Assembly: GCF_014841615.1 (NCBI RefSeq)
Contig: NZ_JACYUG010000014.1
Location: 30,926 to 94,925 of the forward strand
Length of the DNA stretch: 64,000 nt
Reading direction: 5' to 3'
Origin: Sphingomonas sp. CFBP 8760
Lineage (GTDB): Bacteria > Pseudomonadota > Alphaproteobacteria > Sphingomonadales > Sphingomonadaceae
Both the position numbers and the translations under genes were made by a program. Below the pieces are notes generated by a model that had not been told where the DNA came from, did not search any database, and saw only the letters and a program-made list of their open reading frames with translations. Position 1 is the first letter of the stretch; each line of letters begins with the position of its first letter. Below are positions 24,006-32,319 of this stretch, piece after piece.

Positions 24006-27000
24006 TCTCGGTCAGCGCTGTCTCCTCCGCCGGCAATGCCGCGAGCTATTATGCGAAGGACAACTACTACACCATCGATCAGGCCGAGGGGGCGAGCGCC
24101 TGGGCGGGGGAGGGGGCGACCGCACTCGGCCTTGAAGGTGCGGTCGACGCCGACCGCTTCGAGGCAGTGCTGGAAGGCCGCCTGCCCGACGGCAGCGTGA
24201 TCGATGCGAGGCGCGGTGAGCATCGCCCCGGCTGGGACCTGACCATGTCGGTGCCCAAATCGGTCTCGATCCTGGCGCTGGTCGGGGGCGATGCCCGGCT
24301 GATTGCCGCGGTGCGCGAAGCGGCAACGGCAACGCTCGGCTGGATCGAGCGCAACATCGTCGAGGCCAGGGTATCGACCGCTGAGGGGCAGCGGGCGGTG
24401 CGTACCGGTAACGTGCTGGCCGCGACATTTCTCCATGACGTGAACCGCAACGGTGAGCCGCAGCTGCATGCCCATAACGTGCTCGCCAATGCCACCCGGA
24501 TGGCGGACGGCAGCTGGAAGGCACTGCACTCCGACGCATTGTACCAGCGTCAGCACGTCATGGGCGCGGTCTTTGCCTCCACCTTGCGCGCCCGTGTTGA
24601 GGCGCTGGGCTATGCGACGATGCCCGCACAGAACCCGATCGATGCAGCATTCGACATCGCGGGTGTGCCGCGCGGCGTGGTCGAGACGTTCTCGACACGC
24701 TCGGGTGAGATCGACGCTCACCTGGAAGCGCTTGGACGCGAGGGAACCGCGCGCGAACGCGAACTGGCGACGCTGGCGACCCGGGACGCCAAGACCCCCG
24801 AGGTGGCGCCAGCACTCCGCGCGGAAGGGTGGCGGGCTTTGGCGGCGAAGAATGGTTTCGACGCAAGCCGGCTGGTGGGGGAGGCGCTTGCCCGGTCGGG
24901 GCGAGCGGAGACGATTTGGACACGAACGATGCGCGGCGTACGCGGGGTCGGGGAACGGGGGCTCGCCGTCGTGGCGCGGATGGGGCTTTCCCCACGTGAC
25001 GGTGATCCCCTCGTACCCGAACGGCTCGGGCGTCTTGACCCGGTTCGCTATGCCGCGGCGCAGGCGGTCGCCTCGGCGGCCCGTGATCTTGGGGAGAGTG
25101 AAGCCGCGTTCGACCGGCTCGACCTGATCCGCGCTGCCCTCGAGCGTGGTGGACCGGTCACGGTCGGTGATGTCGAGGCACGCATCGCGCTCCTGGAGGG
25201 CAAGGGCCTACTGTTGGGTGACGGCGACCGTATGATGACCACCGAGAGCGCCGTGCGCCTCGAGCAGGCCTATCTGGCCGGTATTGAGGCGGGGAGGGGG
25301 CAAGCGGTACCGATCGTGTCACCGAGCGCTGCCGTGTCCGCCGCGCAGGAGGCGGCGCGCGAGCTGGGCCTGCGCCCGCTCAATTCCGGCCAGCAGGCCG
25401 CAGCGGTACTGATCCTGTCGTCGACCGACCGGGTGGTGAACATTCAGGGCGGTCCCGGTCGCGGCAAGTCGGCAGCTTTGGCGCCGGTTACCGCGATCGC
25501 GAAGGCGCAGGGGCATCATGTCATCGGGCTCGCCATCGCCAGCCGTACCGCGACTGCGCTGGGGCGTGACACGGGCGCGGAGACGAGCACGGTGGCCCGC
25601 TTCCTGGCGCGTCATGCCCGGGTGATCGACGGCACCGCGAGCGCTGCCCAGCTTGCCCGCGTCACCGCCGAACTGGAAGGCGCGGTGATCATGGTCGAGG
25701 AGGCCAGCCAGGTCGGCACCAGCGACATGGAGCGCATCGTCCGTCTCGCCGACATGACCGGCGCCGCCCGGCTGGTCCAGATCGGCGACAGCCGCCAACT
25801 GGGCGCGATTGCAGCTGGCAGGCCGTTCGAGGATAGCCAGCGCGCCGGGCATGCGACCGCGCACATCACCGAGAACCTACGATCGCGCTCCGATCAGATG
25901 AAGGGGATCGTCGCCGCACTCGACGGCAAGGACCTGTCCACGGTGTTCGAGCTGTTGAAGCCCGACACGACCGAGGTAGCCGCAGGGGATGTCGCGCGGG
26001 CTGCCGCTGCCCGGTGGGCGGCGCTGCCCAAGGAGATACGCGACAACACGCTGTTGCTCACCGCCGGTCGGGCGATGCGCAGCGAGGCCAATCAGGCGGT
26101 GCAGGCCGAATTGAAGGCAACCGGCGAGATCGCGAGCATCGGCACCCGCATCGAGGTGCTCGACCGGGTCAATGCAACCCGGGAGGGTGCCCGGCTCATG
26201 AAGGGCTATCAGCCGGGCCGGGTGGTGGAAATCCGTACCAATCTACCGTCGCAGGGTTTCGCCCGTGGCGAGCGAGGTGTCGTGAAAACGGTTGAGGGCG
26301 GACGGGTACGCCTCGAGATGCAAGGCGGCGGAGAAAAGCATCTGCAGCCCGGCCGGTTGGCGAAGAACCTCAAATACGATGCCGTCACGATCTACCAGCC
26401 CAAGCAGATCGAACTCCATGCCGGCGACCGCATCCGCTGGACCGACAACGATCATGACCGCAAGCTGAGTAACGCTGACATGGCCCGTGTTGAGGAGGTG
26501 GGTGCCGGCAGGCTTGTCGCCTCATCGCTCGTTGACGGCACCGTGCATGAACTGAAAGCGGGGGATCGCATAGTCGAGCGGCTCGATCTGGCGTACGCGA
26601 TCAACGTCCATATCGCGCAGGGCGTCACCACCGACCATGGCATGCTGGCGTTGCGCTCGAGCGAGCGCCGCCTGCTAAGCGAGCGCTCGTTTCTCGTCGC
26701 CTTGACCCGCATCGCCGACAAGGTGGCGCTGATCGTCGACGATGGTCGTGCGATAGAGCGCGGCGTCGCGCGCAATGCCGGCGACAAGACCTCCGCGTTG
26801 GAGACGATCGGGCGGGCGGAGATGGGTGCGACGATTCGGATGCCGGTATCATCGCCGGCGATCGATACTGCGGTCGAGCGCTATGCGCATCTGTTCCTCA
26901 TCGCCGAGCAGCGGGCAATCGACGGCCGACCCACATCGATGGCCCAGGAACGCGAGCTTAGCGTAGCCGCCGCGGCGCTTGACCGGGTACGCGTGAACGG

Positions 27001-27361
27001 CGCGGGGGATTTGCAGATCGTGCTCGACCGTGAGCTTGGGTCGCCAGGCACCGTATGGAACGACCTCGGTCGCTTGACCCAGGCATGGCGGCAGGAAGGG
27101 CAGGTACGCACCGATCGTGGCACCTATGCCGAGCGGTTCGTCACGGACTGGAAAGCGGTGTCGGCCGACAGCATGGCAGCGACGACCAACCGTAGCGAGG
27201 CGATCGTCGAACGGCGCCAGGAGCGGCTTGAAGACCGCATGTTGCGCGAGCCGGCGCTGGAACGCGCGCTTGACCGTGCGATGCCGGAACGTCAGCTTCG
27301 GATCGAGGAGCCGGAATCCGGGGGGCGGGTGCGAGAGCGCGATTTCGGCATGGACATGTAG
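24002..27361 (+). CDS. MobF-family conjugative relaxase-helicase (TrwC/TraI type)
   Basis: A 1119-residue relaxase starting at ATG 24002. The N terminus has paired tyrosines SYYAKDNYY (Y16, Y17, Y22, Y23), and the three metal-binding histidines appear as H145 and HAH at 156-158 (PQLHAHNV), as in TrwC. These nick oriT and hold the 5' end covalently. A superfamily 1 helicase follows: Walker A GGPGRGKS (about 483-490), MVEEASQVG (motif II), GDSRQLGAI, and a late motif HIAQGVTTDHGM, then VALTR. The C terminus, about 970-1119, is charged and could recruit the secretion channel. No type IV secretion or coupling genes are in the window, so the element would need help from another conjugative system. 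The reading frame is intact. Confidence 0.92.
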   Translation: MISVSAVSSAGNAASYYAKDNYYTIDQAEGASAWAGEGATALGLEGAVDADRFEAVLEGRLPDGSVIDARRGEHRPGWDLTMSVPKSVSILALVGGDARLIAAVREAATATLGWIERNIVEARVSTAEGQRAVRTGNVLAATFLHDVNRNGEPQLHAHNVLANATRMADGSWKALHSDALYQRQHVMGAVFASTLRARVEALGYATMPAQNPIDAAFDIAGVPRGVVETFSTRSGEIDAHLEALGREGTARERELATLATRDAKTPEVAPALRAEGWRALAAKNGFDASRLVGEALARSGRAETIWTRTMRGVRGVGERGLAVVARMGLSPRDGDPLVPERLGRLDPVRYAAAQAVASAARDLGESEAAFDRLDLIRAALERGGPVTVGDVEARIALLEGKGLLLGDGDRMMTTESAVRLEQAYLAGIEAGRGQAVPIVSPSAAVSAAQEAARELGLRPLNSGQQAAAVLILSSTDRVVNIQGGPGRGKSAALAPVTAIAKAQGHHVIGLAIASRTATALGRDTGAETSTVARFLARHARVIDGTASAAQLARVTAELEGAVIMVEEASQVGTSDMERIVRLADMTGAARLVQIGDSRQLGAIAAGRPFEDSQRAGHATAHITENLRSRSDQMKGIVAALDGKDLSTVFELLKPDTTEVAAGDVARAAAARWAALPKEIRDNTLLLTAGRAMRSEANQAVQAELKATGEIASIGTRIEVLDRVNATREGARLMKGYQPGRVVEIRTNLPSQGFARGERGVVKTVEGGRVRLEMQGGGEKHLQPGRLAKNLKYDAVTIYQPKQIELHAGDRIRWTDNDHDRKLSNADMARVEEVGAGRLVASSLVDGTVHELKAGDRIVERLDLAYAINVHIAQGVTTDHGMLALRSSERRLLSERSFLVALTRIADKVALIVDDGRAIERGVARNAGDKTSALETIGRAEMGATIRMPVSSPAIDTAVERYAHLFLIAEQRAIDGRPTSMAQERELSVAAAALDRVRVNGAGDLQIVLDRELGSPGTVWNDLGRLTQAWRQEGQVRTDRGTYAERFVTDWKAVSADSMAATTNRSEAIVERRQERLEDRMLREPALERALDRAMPERQLRIEEPESGGRVRERDFGMDM

Positions 27362-27592
27362 GCTGGTGGAGCCAGTCATTGTGTTCTTCACGAGAAGCGA
27401 TTTCGCCGATGTCGCCAGCACCCGCGTTCACCGGCCCGCCAAGCAGTTCCAAAGCCGCCGCGGATGGGATATTCGGCAACCGTACCAAAGATGACGGCCC
27501 CTTTTATGATAGGTGGCTCATGAAATTTGAACAGTGGCGATAAGGAATAGTCGTTCTGACAAAGGCCATATTGGCCGCGAGCAGGAGGCAAG

Positions 27593-28260
27593 ATGGGCAA
27601 TCGACCGCGCTGAAATTATAGCTCGGTGTTCAAGGCCAAGGTAACACTGGCTGCCGTGAGAGGCGAGAAGATGCTGACCAAGCGCAGCAGTATGACGTGC
27701 ATCCGAACCTCATCAACCAGCGGCGGGCACAGCTGTTGGACGGCGCGGCGGACGTGTTCGGTGCGGAGCCGGCCGCAGGAGAAGCTACGGTTGACGCGAC
27801 GACACTGCACGCAAAGCTCGGCAAGCCGATGCTAGCGAATGATTTTTTTGGCTAGTGCGCTCGGGAAGGCTGGTCTGTTGTCGAGTTAAAAACAATGATC
27901 GACCGTAGTCATTCGTTGTTGTTGGTTGCCCAAACGCGACAGCTCGGCAGCATCTACTATCTGCCACCGGGCGGTATCCCTGGCTGATCTGACGATCATG
28001 CGGCGGATAGACGAACGTCACCGGCTCTGTCCGTTCGCCGGCAGCCGGATGCTGCGCGATCTGCTTCGGCAGGAAGGCTTGGTTGCGGGACGAATGTCTC
28101 AACGAGACGCTGTTCGTGTCGCTCGGTCATGCCCGCTCGGTGCTGCGGCTGGCGCGACGACTACAACCACGTGCGACCGCATAGCGGGATAGGCGGGCTG
28201 ACGCCCGCCGATGCTGCCGGGCGGGTTGCGCAACACCGCCCTGAGGGGCATCATACCAAC
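27593..28260 (+). pseudogene. Decayed IS3-family transposase (orfA and orfB remnants)
   Basis: An AGGAGG ribosome-binding site precedes ATG 27593, but an in-frame TGA follows within seven codons. The next pieces read YSSVFKAKVTLAAVRGEK and, after a frame change, QYDVHPNLINQRRAQLLDGA, which together are IS3 orfA. From about 27960 an orfB remnant appears as LADLTIMRRIDERHRL and FAGSRMLRDLLRQEGLVAGR, then NETLFVSLGHARSVL, and in another frame WRDDYNHVRPHSGIGGLTPA, the C-terminal end of IS3 transposases. The DDE catalytic core between them is missing. Stops, frameshifts and an internal deletion show it has been inactive for some time. Element ends were not found. Confidence 0.85.
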
Positions 28261-28330
28261 CCCGGACTCCAGTTACGACTGGTAGAGCTTTGGGGAGCAC
28301 GTCACTCGATCCAGACTGTCATAGTCGATG

Positions 28331-28352
28331 GATCATGCAGAAGGGGGCAGTT
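28331..28352 (+). repeat. Right copy of 22-base direct repeat bounding the relaxase segment
   Basis: Starts GATCATG and contains CAGAAGGGGGCAGTT. Aligns without gaps to 21010-21031 with three mismatches. It lies just beyond the IS3 remnant and about 290 bases before the first gene of the second polysaccharide locus, so the two repeats bracket the NYN, XRE, relaxase and IS3 genes as a 7.3-kb unit. Confidence 0.55.
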
Positions 28353-28637
28353 CAATTACTCTGATCAGATTGGAGTATATCTCACTCACCGGCGACTATC
28401 GCTGTAACACCAAAGACCGTCCTCTATCCGGTCGGATCAGGCCGTTGCGCATACCAGCATCATTGCTTGCAGTGTAGCACTACCCGGAAGTTTGCTTATC
28501 TTTCACGCTTGGCGTACGTAAATCCCACTTCCGTGTCGTACCCCCTAATACGGCAAGGGAGTATCCATCGGCTATACGAACCAAGGCAAGTTGCCTATTT
28601 TTAGTGATGACAAATAAATAGTTCGAGGTCGTTGCGA
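28353..28637. other. AT-rich upstream region of the beta-helix gene
   Basis: Nearly 290 bases without a gene, clearly richer in A and T than most of the window, especially 28590-28625. It probably carries the promoter for the beta-helix gene. No hairpin terminator or RNA gene is apparent. Confidence 0.5.
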
Positions 28638-29795
28638 GTGTCTTTTATCCATAAAACTAATAGCTTATTGATACGCCGTAGAGGTGTGACGGGGCTTGTA
28701 TTGATGTCCTTTGGTCTCCTGACAATTGGTCGACGCACACAAGCACGCCCTGTGGCAAACGCGATACTGCTTACTCAGGTGAAGTTGGAAAGCTTTCGCG
28801 ATCCCGTTCGTCCGGAAACGATCAGGTTGCCTGCGGGTATCTTCGAATGCACCGGATTGACGATCGGATCAAATACGCGGCTGATCGGCGCCGGTCAGGG
28901 CAGAACCGTCCTTTGCCCTACACGCGGAGCAAACCGGCCTGTTCTGGTGAATGCCGATCCGCTGGCCGGTAATAACCATATCGAGATACGTGACATCACG
29001 ATCGATGGTCGTGCTTCCGATCAGGATCGAACGGTCAACGGCATTCAGATGGAAAATGTCACTCAATCCATCTTCGATCTTGAGGTTAGAAACTGCTTCG
29101 GGTCCGGCTTCCTGCTGAGCGGTGGTCGTGCGAACCATTTCGGTCCGACCATGTATTGCCACGGCAACGGCCGTCGTAGTGCCGGTTATGGTTTGTATAT
29201 ATTCGGATCGAGCGGCAACGTCGTTCGAGGCGGTCGATTCAACGACAATTGCATAGGAATAGCCGTGGAGGCATCGCGACAGGGTGTCGAAGCCCGCGAC
29301 AACCGCCTTCTTCAGGTACAATGCACAGCAAATCGCGCCGATTTTGGCCAGTCTGGTGCCGGCATCCATTTTGAGCAATCGGAAGGTGGTAATTGCGATG
29401 GCGGCGTGGTGATCGATCCACGGTGCATCCACTCGACGGGGGTCGGCATCAATAACACCGGCTGCCTGTTGAGGATCGATGGAGGTTATTGTGGCGAGAA
29501 TCGTGAAGCCGGCATCGTCACGATCGCTGCCATTGGCTTCACCTACGATGGCATCGTCTGCAAGGACAACGCACGGGGCAATTCCACCGGTTATCGTAGC
29601 GAGATGCGTTTCGATGATACCGGACTGCAACCGGGCAGCCGCGGAACGGTAACGAATTGCCGGTTGAACGGAACGGCCCCCGACGGAGGGATGCGGACGA
29701 TGTCCCGGCATAGTGCCATCCGTTTCATCAACAACAAAGTCATTGGCTATCGTTTTCCCTATATCATGTCGGGTATCGCGGATCTGGCAAGCTGA
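28638..29795 (+). CDS. Secreted right-handed beta-helix protein
   Basis: From GTG 28638, preceded by GAGG at good spacing, the product is 385 residues; a TTG at 28632 is the alternative. The N terminus has an arginine-rich start and hydrophobic run (LIRRRGVTGLVLMSFGLLTI) that looks like a signal sequence, possibly Tat-type. The rest shows short repeating turns rich in G, N and D with V/I spacing (IEIRDITIDGRASDQDRTVN; GYCGENREAGIVTIAAIGFT), the pattern of parallel beta-helix proteins such as pectate-lyase-like and polysaccharide-modifying enzymes. No catalytic residues can be assigned. Its position at the end of an exopolysaccharide locus suggests cutting or binding the polymer. It overlaps the convergent WbuC-like gene by 37 bases. 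Confidence 0.75.
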   Translation: MSFIHKTNSLLIRRRGVTGLVLMSFGLLTIGRRTQARPVANAILLTQVKLESFRDPVRPETIRLPAGIFECTGLTIGSNTRLIGAGQGRTVLCPTRGANRPVLVNADPLAGNNHIEIRDITIDGRASDQDRTVNGIQMENVTQSIFDLEVRNCFGSGFLLSGGRANHFGPTMYCHGNGRRSAGYGLYIFGSSGNVVRGGRFNDNCIGIAVEASRQGVEARDNRLLQVQCTANRADFGQSGAGIHFEQSEGGNCDGGVVIDPRCIHSTGVGINNTGCLLRIDGGYCGENREAGIVTIAAIGFTYDGIVCKDNARGNSTGYRSEMRFDDTGLQPGSRGTVTNCRLNGTAPDGGMRTMSRHSAIRFINNKVIGYRFPYIMSGIADLAS

Positions 29796-30313
29796 TCGCG
29801 AACGGCGTCGCTACGCAGCGCAGTTCGCCGCAGGTCGCGAAGATAGGATTGCGCTGCCTCGGCATTTCCCTCGTCCGGTGCCCATAGCGCGGGTTCCTTT
29901 GCCGCCTGCGGATCGAAGGGACCGGCCTTTACTTCAAGCAGGATCGCCTGGTCCGTCAGCGGCACGACGCTATGCCATGTCAGCGGCGAAACCCTGACCC
30001 CGAACGGTGCGCCACGACGCCAATGTGCTTCCGTCGAGAACGGCACGATCGTCGCGATCATACCTGCTTCGTCGAACGTCAGCAGCGCCAGGGCGCCGCT
30101 GATCGCGACCAGCAATTCCTCTTTGGGGTCCAGTGTGTGCCGATGTGGGCGGATATAGCTGTCGGCGTGCAACGCGTTGAGGAAACGCTGGCACGGCTCT
30201 TCATAACTGTCATGCAGGTTTAGATGCTGCCGACGCCGCGATGACGTCGTGGCGGCAGCCTGAAGTTTTGCCAGCGTATCTGGACCGAATGCCGTCATGG
30301 GGTCCGACACCAT
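29759..30313 (-). CDS. wbuC: WbuC-family cupin metalloprotein
   Basis: A 184-residue cupin. The WbuC hallmarks are present: HLNLHDSYEEPCQRFLNAL (about 30-48) followed by YIRPHRH with paired histidines, PKEELLVAISGALALLTFDE in the beta-barrel, and WHSVVPL with a further histidine. WbuC genes occur beside deoxyaminosugar nucleotide genes in O-antigen and capsule loci, but the reaction is not established as far as I know. Here it follows a FnlA/CapE-like dehydratase by 19 bases and ends the minus-strand run. It could bind a divalent metal and act on a sugar nucleotide. An internal ATG at 30298 is an alternative start. Confidence 0.85.
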   Translation of the reverse strand: MVSDPMTAFGPDTLAKLQAAATTSSRRRQHLNLHDSYEEPCQRFLNALHADSYIRPHRHTLDPKEELLVAISGALALLTFDEAGMIATIVPFSTEAHWRRGAPFGVRVSPLTWHSVVPLTDQAILLEVKAGPFDPQAAKEPALWAPDEGNAEAAQSYLRDLRRTALRSDAVRDQLARSAIPDMI

Positions 30314-30332
30314 ATCGCACCGCAGGCTGGTA

Positions 30333-31340
30333 TCACGCCAGTTGATCCTTGATGAAGTCCAGCTTGCGCAGCAAATCCATCGTCTGCTCGACGTTCAGCC
30401 GTTCCGTATTATGCGAAGTATAATCATCGGACGCCAGCTCTGCCGGCTCTCCTTCCGAGACGTATTTGGTGTAATTCAGGTCGCGGGCATCCATCGGCAC
30501 GCGATAATAAATGCCCATATCTTCTGCCTTGGCCTTTTCTTCGCGCGATAGCAGGGATTCGAACAGTTTTTCGCCATGACGCGGTCCGATCACGTTGACC
30601 GGGCGATCCGCATCGAACAGGTTCAACAACGCCTGTGCGAGATCGTTCACCGTCGATGCCGGTGCCTTCTGGATGAACAGGTCCCCCTGTTGCCCATGCG
30701 TGAAGGCGTGAAGCACCAAGTCGACAGAATCTTCCAGCGACATCAGGAAGCGCGTCATGTTCGGGTCGGTGACCGTCAATGGCTTGCCTGATCTGATCTG
30801 GTCGACGAACAGGGGGATCACCGATCCACGCGACGCCATGACGTTGCCGTAGCGCGTGGCGCAAAAGACGGTGCCGCCATCTGTCTGCATGCGCGCCTTG
30901 GCGATCATCACCTTTTCCATCATCGCCTTGGAGATGCCCATGGCGTTGATCGGATAGACCGCCTTGTCGGTACTGAGTACGACCATGCGTTTGACGCCGT
31001 GCGTTATCGCGGCGTTCAGCACATTCTCGGTACCCAGTACGTTCGTGCGAACGGCCTCGATCGGAAAGAATTCGCACGAAGGAACCTGCTTCAATGCTGC
31101 GGCATGGAACACGTAATCGACGCCGCGCATGGCATCGTTGACGCTCTGCTCGTTGCGAACGTCGCCGACATAGAACTTCACCTTGGGATTCTGCAGGGCG
31201 ACACGCATGTCCTCCTGCTTTTTCTCGTCGCGACTGAATACCCGGATTTCCCGCACATCGGAGTTCAGGAAACGTTTCAGCACGGTATTGCCGAACGACC
31301 CCGTACCTCCGGTGATCATCAGGACGGAATTCTCAATCAT
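30333..31340 (-). CDS. UDP-N-acetylglucosamine 4,6-dehydratase/5-epimerase (FnlA/CapE/WbvB type)
   Basis: A 335-residue extended SDR from ATG 31340; upstream extension to 31418 is unconserved. The NAD(P) loop is TGGTGSFG (9-16). The active-site stretch STDKAVYPINAMGISKAMME has Met where most SDRs have the Tyr of YxxxK, the pattern I recall for the CapE/WbjB/FnlA branch rather than RmlB. These enzymes convert UDP-GlcNAc to the L-talo or L-arabino 4-keto-6-deoxy intermediate, the first step toward L-FucNAc, L-RhaNAc or L-QuiNAc. The next gene in the operon is an RmlD-like reductase, which favours the L-RhaNAc/L-QuiNAc route (WbvB-WbvR) over L-FucNAc. A 2-epimerase (WbvD/FnlC) is not in the window. 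Confidence 0.88.
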   Translation of the reverse strand: MIENSVLMITGGTGSFGNTVLKRFLNSDVREIRVFSRDEKKQEDMRVALQNPKVKFYVGDVRNEQSVNDAMRGVDYVFHAAALKQVPSCEFFPIEAVRTNVLGTENVLNAAITHGVKRMVVLSTDKAVYPINAMGISKAMMEKVMIAKARMQTDGGTVFCATRYGNVMASRGSVIPLFVDQIRSGKPLTVTDPNMTRFLMSLEDSVDLVLHAFTHGQQGDLFIQKAPASTVNDLAQALLNLFDADRPVNVIGPRHGEKLFESLLSREEKAKAEDMGIYYRVPMDARDLNYTKYVSEGEPAELASDDYTSHNTERLNVEQTMDLLRKLDFIKDQLA

Positions 31341-31380
31341 TCTTTCATTCCAATCTGTAGGCGCCGATATCGCCTGTCTG

Positions 31381-32265
31381 TCAGCGGGTCGGCAGATCGT
31401 GCCGCCAGGGATTGGCACGTCGCATATTTCGGATCAACTCCGACCATGGCGCGGGGCGGTAGCCGGTATGATCGCGGAAGCGTGTCGAATCCAGACTGCG
31501 ATCAATCACGAGGCGATCGCTCTTCCGGATTGGAATTCTGTGATCGTAAATCTCGGCGAGGAGGCGCAGCAGTTCGTATTTGGCGATTGGATCGGCCGAC
31601 ACGTGATACAGACCAGTCAGCGAATCATCCGTCAGAACGTATCGACCGATCACCCTAGCCAGTTCGTCGGTCGGCAATCCACTGAAGATCGCTCGCTCGA
31701 AACCATCGACCGCGTCCCGCTGGCTTAGGAACCAGTCGACCAGCGACAAGGAGGTGCCCAGTTCATGCCCGATGATCGACGTCCTGAGCGTAACAGCATT
31801 GGGATAATCGACCTCACCCAGGTATTTGGACATACCGTACAGGTCCCTGGCATCCGACGGGTCGATTTCGACATAATTGCCCCGGTTCCCGGTATAGACG
31901 CAATCGGTGCTGACATGGACCAGCCTTGCGCCGGCAAGATCGCACAACCGTGCCAGTCGATGCGGCAGCATGGCATTGAGCGGCAGGCTGGCCAGCGGGT
32001 CCTTGGCGGCCCCCTGCTGCTTGATGACGCCCACACAGTTGATGACGGCCTCTGGGCGGATTTTGCCCAGCACCGCGACCAATTGGTCGTCGTCCAGCAC
32101 ATCGATGCCGGGGATCAGCCGCTGGGTCTGCTCTGCCGTGAAATAGCGGAAGCAACCGCTACCACGTACCGTGCCAAAGACGTCATGATCGAACGGTTCC
32201 TCGCCCAGCACCCGCAAGACCGCGTTACCGAGCATCCCCGATGCGCCCAGGATCAGAATTTTCAT
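31381..32265 (-). CDS. RmlD/WbvR-like sugar-nucleotide 4-reductase
   Basis: A 294-residue SDR starting MKILILGASGMLGNAVLRVL (ATG 32265, dropping ten weak upstream residues). GASGMLG is the NAD(P) loop; VHVSTDCVYTG and YGMSKYLGE carry the catalytic Thr/Ser and the YxxxK motif of dTDP-4-dehydrorhamnose reductase-type enzymes. Unlike FnlB/CapF, there is no C-terminal cupin domain; length and motifs fit the WbvR type, which reduces UDP-4-keto-6-deoxy-L-HexNAc to UDP-L-RhaNAc. It is next to the matching dehydratase, 40 bases away. Product identity is inferred from this pairing. Confidence 0.82.
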   Translation of the reverse strand: MKILILGASGMLGNAVLRVLGEEPFDHDVFGTVRGSGCFRYFTAEQTQRLIPGIDVLDDDQLVAVLGKIRPEAVINCVGVIKQQGAAKDPLASLPLNAMLPHRLARLCDLAGARLVHVSTDCVYTGNRGNYVEIDPSDARDLYGMSKYLGEVDYPNAVTLRTSIIGHELGTSLSLVDWFLSQRDAVDGFERAIFSGLPTDELARVIGRYVLTDDSLTGLYHVSADPIAKYELLRLLAEIYDHRIPIRKSDRLVIDRSLDSTRFRDHTGYRPAPWSELIRNMRRANPWRHDLPTR

Positions 32266-32319
32266 CGTCTGTTTCTTCTTCTGTGAGGCTTGCAATGCCC
32301 GTTGTTCACGCAGGCGTGC

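Noticed and set aside
27626..27835. 69-codon frame MFKAKVTLAAVRGEK as a real gene
   Set aside because: It begins inside the IS3 orfA remnant and leaves the family frame after 20 codons.
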